Shown piece by piece: positions 1-5,358 of a stretch of DNA of 5,358 nt (positions within the stretch are counted from its first letter, which is position 1; every line of letters starts with the position of its first letter). Source of the DNA: Planctomycetota bacterium. GTDB lineage: Bacteria > Planctomycetota > PUPC01 > JACPCR01. Position numbers and translations under genes: made by a program. The DNA lies in assembly GCA_030740295.1 (NCBI GenBank), contig JASLXP010000588.1:1-5358 (forward strand). The letters are read 5' to 3'. The notes under the pieces were generated by a model, which saw nothing but the letters and a program-made list of their open reading frames with translations, did no database searches and was not told where the DNA came from.

Positions 1-7
1 CGCAGGG

Positions 8-70
8 GTCGAAACAGTTTGGGCAAAGACCAGTGAAATCTGGGTAAGGACCGGGGTGAAGGGTGGGGCT
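8..70. repeat. Three degenerate tandem repeats of about 21-25 bases
   Basis: A GT(C)GAA...TGGG pattern recurs three times: GTCGAA at 8 with TGGG at 20, GTGAA at 33 with TGGG at 41, and GTGAA at 56 with TGGG at 64. The best-matching blocks are TGGGCAAAGACC (20-31) and TGGGTAAGGACC (41-52), 10 of 12 bases identical. Arrays of short degenerate repeats occur near the ends of some insertion sequences (the IS21 family is one), but no transposase or target duplication is visible here, so that identity is only a guess. The repeats lie in the stretch downstream of the last gene, in which I see no convincing gene and no hairpin-plus-U-tract terminator. Confidence 0.35.
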
Positions 71-131
71 ACTCGCCTGTATGTGCGACCTTCGTGAACT
101 CTCATTTATTCTTTCAGTCTTTTGCCGACAG

Positions 132-1742
132 TCATCCGCGCTTTGCCCACAATTTCGGATGCAGTGAGACGACGTCTACGCCGGTAGACGGCCATTGACC
201 GTCCTGGTTACTGAAGGAAAGCTCCAGCCAAATCAGTCTTAGAGAATCAAGACCTTTATTGGCGATTTCAATGTCGTTGTATCCCCGTCTGAGCGTCCCG
301 GCAGGAATCTCAAAGGCGGAATCAGGCACCTCCCATTCCGGAGGAGGCGCGGCTCTGCCTGAAGACCGGCAATCCGTTCCGTTTACGCGAACCGTGATGG
401 AATTGAAATCGACTTCACCGGCATTCCGAACAGATACCCGCACCTGGGCGCATTGACCAGGACCTGGCGCCGGGCCGATGTGAATCCGAAACTCACATGT
501 TTCCCCGATTCCCAGATCGCAAGGAAGAGGATCGTCAGGAACTTCATCGGGCGCCCAGGTATCGGGTACTACCAGAACATGCCGCCGCGACTTTTCGGCC
601 ATGGTCTCCAGCCCTCCGACCTCTCGCAGTATTCGAGCATAGGCTCTGCCCGGCTCTGAATTTCTGAAGCTGTCTCCCCAATTACCGAATGGGTGATAAT
701 CCATGAAATTGAAGAGGTAGATCTGATCTGCCCCGCGGTCCAGCATCGCCGTCGCAGCTCCCCGGGCCGCTTCCAGGTTGGTTGCCCCTCTTGGTCCGCC
801 TTGCTTGTAGGGCCGGACTCCCTGCAACAGACCCGCGGAAAGCGTGACAGACGTTCCTCCAAGCAATCGCTTCCAATCCTCGACTGGCAGATCGAATTGT
901 TCGTAAAGAAACGGTGCAACATCGAGCTTGTCGATGAGGCCCTCCATGGCCCATGCTTCAGCGTCCATCCCAAGTCCAAGCGCGGTCTGTGGCCGCCACG
1001 GAACGCGGGCTCGCAGTTGAATTAGGTGTCCCAATTCTTTTGCTCTTTCGTCCAACAGGGCACGGACATCAGAGGTGAACTCCGTCAGGATGGTTCTACC
1101 CGCGGCTTCCCTGCCGGGCCTCAGGTGAAAGGGATTTCGCATCCAGTCGAGCTCCAGGCCGTCGAGATCGTAGCGGCCAACTATCTCCCGGATGAAGGAC
1201 ATCATGTATGCCTGCACCTCCGGTCTTTCGTAGTCGAGGCATTGCCCGTTGTAGCGGTCCTCTGGCGCACGGCGGAATTCCGGATGCTCTTTCCAGAATC
1301 GGTCGTGGATGGGATGTTCCGGCTGATCCACGAAATGGACATCGTTCATTCGAATACTGAGGAAAGGCACGATCCCGTGGGTTCTGCTGCGCTCAATCCA
1401 CCGGTCGTAAGGGTCGATTCCCTGGGAATGCAGAAGCCAGGCCCCCCGTGCCCACCGTCGGAAATGTTCCCTCGCGCCGTGCGGCATGATGAACGGCTGG
1501 TCTCTGATGCCCGAAAGGAAAGGCTGGTCTGTGCCTGCTTCCGGATCGAAACCATCCCAAACGGGTTGCTTCACTTCGCTCGCGACACTGCTGCGTTGCG
1601 CATTCACGCAGAAGACCAGTTCCCCGACCTGGGTATCTGCGTACTGGTCGAGCCATGTATCCAGCCCGTCAAGATTCATCTCTTCTTCAGGATGCCAGCA
1701 GAAGAAGTGAGAGGAGTCTTCGTTGAGGACGATTCTCTTCAC
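132..1742 (-). CDS. Glycoside-hydrolase-like TIM-barrel protein (GHL10-like) with C-terminal beta-rich domain
   Basis: The predicted product has 536 residues and probably cleaves or binds a glycan, but the substrate is unknown. Residues about 85-375 look like a (beta/alpha)8 barrel of the GHL10 or family-10-like glycosidase type: a strand VPFLSIRMND (125-134), the motif LDGLELDW (193-200) with acidic E197 and D199 at the usual end of strand 4, LRARVP (243-248), DVAPFLY (274-280) and a late strand IYLFNF (341-346). Residues about 405-510 are rich in predicted beta strands (for example CAQVRVSVRN and SITVRVNG) and look like an accessory beta-sandwich. There is no signal peptide or membrane segment, so a cytoplasmic location is inferred. 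The start is GTG, 23 bases after the upstream isomerase gene, with only a weak GAG ribosome-binding match nine bases before it; an ATG at residue 22 is possible, but the earlier start keeps a strand-like N-terminus (RIVLNED). It is the last gene of the run. The fold call is fairly firm, the enzymatic activity is not. Confidence 0.8.
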   Translation of the reverse strand: MKRIVLNEDSSHFFCWHPEEEMNLDGLDTWLDQYADTQVGELVFCVNAQRSSVASEVKQPVWDGFDPEAGTDQPFLSGIRDQPFIMPHGAREHFRRWARGAWLLHSQGIDPYDRWIERSRTHGIVPFLSIRMNDVHFVDQPEHPIHDRFWKEHPEFRRAPEDRYNGQCLDYERPEVQAYMMSFIREIVGRYDLDGLELDWMRNPFHLRPGREAAGRTILTEFTSDVRALLDERAKELGHLIQLRARVPWRPQTALGLGMDAEAWAMEGLIDKLDVAPFLYEQFDLPVEDWKRLLGGTSVTLSAGLLQGVRPYKQGGPRGATNLEAARGAATAMLDRGADQIYLFNFMDYHPFGNWGDSFRNSEPGRAYARILREVGGLETMAEKSRRHVLVVPDTWAPDEVPDDPLPCDLGIGETCEFRIHIGPAPGPGQCAQVRVSVRNAGEVDFNSITVRVNGTDCRSSGRAAPPPEWEVPDSAFEIPAGTLRRGYNDIEIANKGLDSLRLIWLELSFSNQDGQWPSTGVDVVSLHPKLWAKRG

Positions 1743-1765
1743 GCTTTGTTACTCGTTTGGTACGA

Positions 1766-2632
1766 TCAGGAAATCCCTTCCTTCTGCCAACGTTCGCAGA
1801 CTGCGTGGCAGTTCTCGGCGGCTTTCCCGGCAGTTTCATCTCCGCCGGTGATTTCAAAGGTTCGCGCACCATTGAATTGAATGGCCTCCAGTGCGGCGCC
1901 GAGTTCTGACCAGTTGATGACTCCCTGGCCGGGAATCCAATGGCAGTCTTTTTCGCCATCAACGTCCTGCAGGTGGAGGGCCACAAGCCTTTCCGATGCG
2001 ATGCGCGCCTGTTCGGCGGGATTGAGGCCGCAGATGCAGGCGTGTCCGGTATCCAGACAGAGACCAACATGCTCGGGAGGAAAGTCAGCGATGAACGCTC
2101 GCAACTCCTGCATGCTGGTCAGGGGCCTGCAGGGAAGACTGGTAGAGGGAAGGTTCTCAAGGGCAAGGCGCACGCCGGTCTCTTCCGCCACGGGGATCAG
2201 TTCGCTGACTGAGCGGTGAGCAGTTTCCATCGCCAGGCCAATGTTCTCAAAGCTGTAAGGAGGCTCATCCGGTCCAGGCCGACCTGTAGGATGCACGATA
2301 GCAGTATTCCCACCGAGTTTACCCATCAATCGCATGGCATCCGCGATGCGTTCAAGTCCATGCTTTCGGTTTTCTTCCACGGTGCTGCACAGGTTGACGC
2401 CGCTCATGGGCGTATGAATCGTTCTGGGGTTTATATCAAACTCGTCGAGGGCCTTGCGGATTCGGTCCGCGTCGTGGTCACCGGGGTCTTTCCACTCGTC
2501 TCCTTCAGCCATGATTTCCGTTTCTTTGAATCCCGATGCAGCGATGGATTCAAGGACCTCGGGTGAATCCCAATTCAGATCCTTATCTTTATCAAATGTG
2601 AACAGGACTGAAGCAAGACTGTAGGTTTTCAT
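1766..2632 (-). CDS. Sugar phosphate isomerase/epimerase-like protein (xylose isomerase-like TIM barrel)
   Basis: This 288-residue protein belongs to the xylose isomerase-like TIM-barrel (AP endonuclease 2) superfamily, whose members isomerise or epimerise sugars and sugar derivatives with a divalent metal. Visible signature residues are H73 (TIHTP), H114 (AIVHPTG), E159 (LALENLP), D194 and H197 (CLDTGHA), H220 (ALHLQD), D229/H231 followed by PGQG and a W at 241 (the family's H-x-P-G-x-G-x-I-x-W pattern), and E260 (FEITG). The metal-site Glu, Asp, His and Glu positions therefore appear intact, and the length is usual for the family. The reading frame stays open for 88 codons upstream, but that stretch runs backwards into the SGNH gene, is rich in Arg and unlike the family; the ATG at 2632 gives the typical first strand (YSLASVLFTF). 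A weak GAG lies seven bases before this ATG. No signal peptide is seen, so it should be cytoplasmic. It sits 29 bases after the SGNH gene and 23 before the GHL10-like gene. Exact substrate unknown; a role in converting a released sugar is inferred from context. Confidence 0.9.
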   Translation of the reverse strand: MKTYSLASVLFTFDKDKDLNWDSPEVLESIAASGFKETEIMAEGDEWKDPGDHDADRIRKALDEFDINPRTIHTPMSGVNLCSTVEENRKHGLERIADAMRLMGKLGGNTAIVHPTGRPGPDEPPYSFENIGLAMETAHRSVSELIPVAEETGVRLALENLPSTSLPCRPLTSMQELRAFIADFPPEHVGLCLDTGHACICGLNPAEQARIASERLVALHLQDVDGEKDCHWIPGQGVINWSELGAALEAIQFNGARTFEITGGDETAGKAAENCHAVCERWQKEGIS

Positions 2633-2661
2633 GGTTGGTCTCAATGGGTGTCTCAGAAGGA

Positions 2662-3828
2662 TCAGAGAGGAGGTTCCCCCTCTGCGTATGCCCGCGGCTT
2701 CGGGGCAAGCCAGTCGACCACTGCGTCCTCTATGGCGAATGCGAAAAAGTGGTTTCCCAGGGGATTGTAGTGGCCGATGTAGTAGCGTCGAATGTACTCC
2801 TCTGGCGTGCAGCGGAATGACTGAAAGTCCTCCACATGCTTCGCCAGGCTGTCGACGAACAAGTGGCCTTTTTCCGCCAACGCATCGACGAACCACTGAT
2901 CGAAGCGCGGGTTACCCTCGCATGCGGTCTGTGTGTAGGGCGAAGCATAGCTCAACAGGATTATCAGCTTCTTGCCGTGTTCTTCAGCAAAAGCGGTGGC
3001 CTTCTCGACGACAAAAACGCTGGAGGCCAGGCCGCAGTAAGTCAGGAGGTCCTGCGCTGTTTTGGCGGTTGCGTCGGGATTGCTGAAATCGGTCGGTCGG
3101 CCGAAGGCGTCGGCAACCTCCTGAAGGATGTCCGTCTGGGCGTCCTTTACGCCCCGCTGGGCCGCGCGGGCGTTCAGTGTGAATTCGTCTTTGAATGTCT
3201 CGTACACATGCTCTTTCTCGCACAACTGGTAGAGCGATTCCGGCGTCGAGTATTGATTTGCCACTTCTTCGAATTTGCCTGACTCCGGATTCAGCCGCAC
3301 ATGTGCCCAGGGATTGGCATGAAACATTTTTGGATTCATGTTCTGGTAGTAGGAACGCATGTGAATCCCGCGCCAGGGATAAATGCTCCGGTAATGGTCG
3401 TCAGAATAGATGTTCAGCATCATGTATTCGGCAGAGGAGACCGTGGCTTCTTCACGCAGCATGCGGAGATATGCCTGGTAAACGCCGAAACCTCCGATGC
3501 CATAGTTGCGGATGGGTTCACCCAAATGGGCAGCAAGGTACTCCTGCCATGTCTCTCCATCGCTGACCTGATGGCATTGGGTAAAGCTGTTCCCGTAGGT
3601 GTTCATTCGGCAGGGCTGGTCAGCGTGGTTGATCATCATCCGCTCGCCGCCGCTGGCATAGTGAGAGAGCGTGTAACATTCGTCGACGCCGTCCTTCAGC
3701 ACGCAATCCTTCAGCAGATAACCCAGTTCAGGATCAAACTTCGCCCAAACCGGTGCATCGGGATCGAGAAAACGGTCGATCATCTCACGAGAGATGACTG
3801 ATTCTTCCAACAGTTCACGAAGGGTCAT
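2662..3828 (-). CDS. SGNH/GDSL-type hydrolase, probable carbohydrate esterase
   Basis: The product has 388 residues and fits the SGNH hydrolase fold, a family of serine esterases and lipases that includes enzymes removing acyl groups from glycans. Block I is YGNSFTQC (78-85) with candidate nucleophile S81, where the common Asp of GDS is Asn. It is followed by SDGETW (89-94), a frequent companion in bacterial members. Block II is NYGIGGFG (108-115), block III is around N139 in MLNIYSDD, and block V is GHYNPLGN (352-359) with candidate catalytic H353. The Asp normally three residues before that His is Tyr (Y350), so a Ser-His dyad or a different acid must be assumed. About 60-75 residues precede block I, which is longer than in simple GDSL esterases, and a helical insert of roughly 100 residues (about 180-280) lies between blocks III and V. 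There is no signal peptide. The ATG is well supported by AGGAG seven bases upstream. The gene starts 27 bases after the large glycosidase-like gene, and an esterase role next to glycosidases is an inference. Confidence 0.85.
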   Translation of the reverse strand: MTLRELLEESVISREMIDRFLDPDAPVWAKFDPELGYLLKDCVLKDGVDECYTLSHYASGGERMMINHADQPCRMNTYGNSFTQCHQVSDGETWQEYLAAHLGEPIRNYGIGGFGVYQAYLRMLREEATVSSAEYMMLNIYSDDHYRSIYPWRGIHMRSYYQNMNPKMFHANPWAHVRLNPESGKFEEVANQYSTPESLYQLCEKEHVYETFKDEFTLNARAAQRGVKDAQTDILQEVADAFGRPTDFSNPDATAKTAQDLLTYCGLASSVFVVEKATAFAEEHGKKLIILLSYASPYTQTACEGNPRFDQWFVDALAEKGHLFVDSLAKHVEDFQSFRCTPEEYIRRYYIGHYNPLGNHFFAFAIEDAVVDWLAPKPRAYAEGEPPL

Positions 3829-3835
3829 GGCAGTT

Positions 3836-3840
3836 CTCCT
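3836..3840 (-). promoter_or_regulatory. Shine-Dalgarno site of the SGNH hydrolase gene
   Basis: AGGAG on the minus strand lies seven bases before the ATG at 3828 and fixes that start. It is the only strong ribosome-binding match among the three visible gene starts; the other two have only GAG. Confidence 0.8.
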
Positions 3841-3855
3841 GAAGCGGCTGAGTTC

Positions 3856-5358
3856 TTATTGCCTGTCGCCCTTGCCGACGATCAGGTCATCAAAAAACGT
3901 CATGGGGTTCGGGTAATGGCCGTGCGCCCGAAAGTGTTTGGAAATGACGTTGCTCAGAAAGGGCTCCTTGCCTGGGTGGCCGTTGCCGAGGATGAGGAAT
4001 TCAGGCGGACCTCTGAACTTCTCAGGACGGTTTACCTTCCAGTCCTGCTTCCAGGTCTTGCCGTCGTTCGATCCGCTGAAAATGATGGAATCAGCCTGCA
4101 ACTCGATCCGAACCCAATTGGTACTGAATGGGTACCAGCCGGGCAACGGGCCTTTGCTGATGGGCGAGCCGGAGTGACGGCCTTTGCCGGAAACCGTGTA
4201 TAAGAACTGGCCGCGATTAACACCCGGCAACGCTTGCAGATAATGGCCGTTTTTCCAGTAGAGAAACAGACTGCCGGCGGAACTGTCCATGCTGCCCGTC
4301 GGCTTACGGAGAATCTGGCACTGGACGGTGATGTTGTCGATACCCATCTTTCGTCGGACATGCGCGTAACCATAGTGAGCGCCCTGAACACAGAGGCGCC
4401 CATCCATCAGATAAACGCCGGCGTTGCCCTCGTGCAGACCAGCCTTCCAGCCTGGTGAGAGCTGTTCGTCTTCGAATGTATCGGAGAATTCCACCAGGAT
4501 GTTCCTGGGCCGCGGAAGTTCTGTGCCCGGATTTTCAAACTGAAGTCTGACTGTTCCCTTTGGCGCAGCAAGCAGAAGGCGGACATCGTGGCGTGGGATG
4601 AATGCAGAAAACTCACCATTGCCGCTTATAGAAATGATTCTGCCTGTCTCCGTGTTAACCAGATCGAACTGCCGGTGATTCAGATTCAGTTTTTCCCAGT
4701 CGACTGAGATCGTTGCCTTGACGTTGCCCTCCCCGGTGTTGCCCGCAGCAAACAGTGCACGGCCCTTTGCGGACCAGATGCTGATGAGCACATCCTTTGA
4801 ACTCGCCTTCACGAGTTGTGAGCTTTCCCAATACCCGATGAAGCGGACCTCCTCTTTCCACTGACGCATGTGATTGCGTGCGCGACGGAGTCGACTGACG
4901 GTCAACAGGTCGCGGCGGCCGAAAGTCCCGACGTCCTGGTCATTGAGCAGGGCCAGCATCATCATGTTGCGAGTATCACGGCGAATGGCGGGGGCCTCCC
5001 GCTGGGTTGAGGACATCCCGATCATCGGAATCTGCCCAAACGCTCTCGACGGGTTGAAGGATGCGTAACGATCTATTGAGCCGTAGAAGCCAAGGTTGTC
5101 ACGATCCGGGAAGGGATTGTAGTAGCCTCGCTCGCAAGGCGCCCAGATGCCGATGAAACCATACGCGGGCATAAAGTGGGCGTGCACGTGCTGGGAGTCG
5201 CGCAGGCGGTTCGGGCTCTGGTGCACGTGGTTCAGATAGGATGTCCGTTTCCAGCGTTCACGGTAAATCCAGAGGCCGGAGGAATAGACCTTGCGCCCAT
5301 CTTCACGCACATAGCCCAGACCGAGCTCCTCGTCATAGACGGGCTTCGGGTATCCCGT
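3856..5358 (-). CDS. Glycoside-hydrolase-like protein (DUF6067/GH123-like region) with C-terminal concanavalin A-like domain; 5' partial
   Basis: The frame is open to the right edge of the window, so the N-terminus is missing; 500 residues are visible, ending in TAA. A GTG at 5310 lies in the frame, but the upstream codons continue the same domain (GYPKPVYDE, then LGYVREDG), so it is not the start. Residues 1 to about 175 resemble the end of the catalytic barrel in large bacterial glycoside-hydrolase-like proteins of the DUF6067/GH123-like kind, with a YRERWKRT helix and an RNMMMLALLND helix. Residues about 176-265 look like the beta-sandwich that often closes such barrels (VLISIWS, ALFAAGN, FSAFIPRHDVRLLLA). 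Residues about 290-497 look like a concanavalin A-like (laminin-G/DUF1349-like) jelly roll: it opens with FSDTFEDE, contains GSLFLYWKNG and WVRIELQAD, then SGSNDGKTW, and closes with FFDDLIVG. This last domain probably binds glycan. Whether the protein is secreted cannot be told without its N-terminus. The catalytic acids of the barrel are probably upstream of the window. It is the first visible gene of the run, 27 bases before the SGNH gene. Confidence 0.8.
   Translation of the reverse strand, partial: TGYPKPVYDEELGLGYVREDGRKVYSSGLWIYRERWKRTSYLNHVHQSPNRLRDSQHVHAHFMPAYGFIGIWAPCERGYYNPFPDRDNLGFYGSIDRYASFNPSRAFGQIPMIGMSSTQREAPAIRRDTRNMMMLALLNDQDVGTFGRRDLLTVSRLRRARNHMRQWKEEVRFIGYWESSQLVKASSKDVLISIWSAKGRALFAAGNTGEGNVKATISVDWEKLNLNHRQFDLVNTETGRIISISGNGEFSAFIPRHDVRLLLAAPKGTVRLQFENPGTELPRPRNILVEFSDTFEDEQLSPGWKAGLHEGNAGVYLMDGRLCVQGAHYGYAHVRRKMGIDNITVQCQILRKPTGSMDSSAGSLFLYWKNGHYLQALPGVNRGQFLYTVSGKGRHSGSPISKGPLPGWYPFSTNWVRIELQADSIIFSGSNDGKTWKQDWKVNRPEKFRGPPEFLILGNGHPGKEPFLSNVISKHFRAHGHYPNPMTFFDDLIVGKGDRQ

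Noticed and set aside
1..105. Minus-strand frame starting with ATG at 105 and open to the window edge (35 codons)
   Set aside because: It has no good ribosome-binding site, crosses the degenerate repeats, and its product (starting MRVHEGR) matches no family I recognise; openness over 35 codons at this GC is expected by chance.
173..190. Perfect 7-base inverted repeat CGTCTAC/GTAGACG with a 4-base loop
   Set aside because: It lies inside the coding region of the last gene, about 40 bases before the stop, and no U-rich tract follows on the minus strand, so it is not a convincing terminator.
1026..1880. Open frame of 284 codons on the plus strand
   Set aside because: It lies opposite the GHL10-like gene and the end of the isomerase gene, both of which have clear family motifs; the product shows no recognisable domain, so it is a shadow frame.
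2633..2896. 88-codon upstream extension of the isomerase-like frame
   Set aside because: It overlaps the 3' end of the SGNH gene, is Arg-rich, and precedes the normal first strand of the barrel; the ATG at 2632 fits the family better.
3301..3801. Open frame of 166 codons on the plus strand
   Set aside because: It is antisense to the N-terminal half of the SGNH gene, which carries block I, II and III motifs and a strong ribosome-binding site; no independent support for coding on the plus strand.

Overview
The window holds four consecutive protein-coding genes, all read on the minus strand, in the order (transcription direction) glycoside-hydrolase-like protein (3856-5358, 5' end beyond the window), SGNH-type hydrolase (2662-3828), sugar phosphate isomerase/epimerase-like TIM barrel (1766-2632) and a second glycoside-hydrolase-like TIM-barrel protein (132-1742). 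The gaps are 27, 29 and 23 bases and contain no visible terminator or promoter, so the genes most likely form the distal part of one operon whose promoter lies beyond base 5358. About 130 bases at the left edge carry no convincing gene; they contain a degenerate repeat that might be the fringe of an insertion sequence.

The organism is a bacterium with moderately high GC. The protein types (a GH-like catalytic region fused to a concanavalin-A-like domain, an SGNH hydrolase with a GNS block, a GHL10-like TIM barrel and a xylose-isomerase-like barrel) are typical of glycan-degrading members of the Planctomycetota, Verrucomicrobiota, Lentisphaerota and Hydrogenedentota. This assignment is an inference from general family knowledge; no ribosomal or other marker gene is present.

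Functionally, the set resembles a carbohydrate-degradation locus. Two glycosidase-like proteins would act on glycosidic bonds, the SGNH protein could remove acyl (for example acetyl) groups from sugars, and the isomerase-like protein could convert a released sugar or sugar acid. No transporter, regulator, sulfatase or SusC/D pair is visible, and the three genes with complete N-termini show no signal peptide, which suggests cytoplasmic work on imported oligosaccharides. The substrate cannot be read from the sequence. I did not see a clearly new type of system; the points most worth following are the catalytic-residue changes in the SGNH protein, the domain make-up of the two glycosidase-like proteins and the repeat at the left edge.
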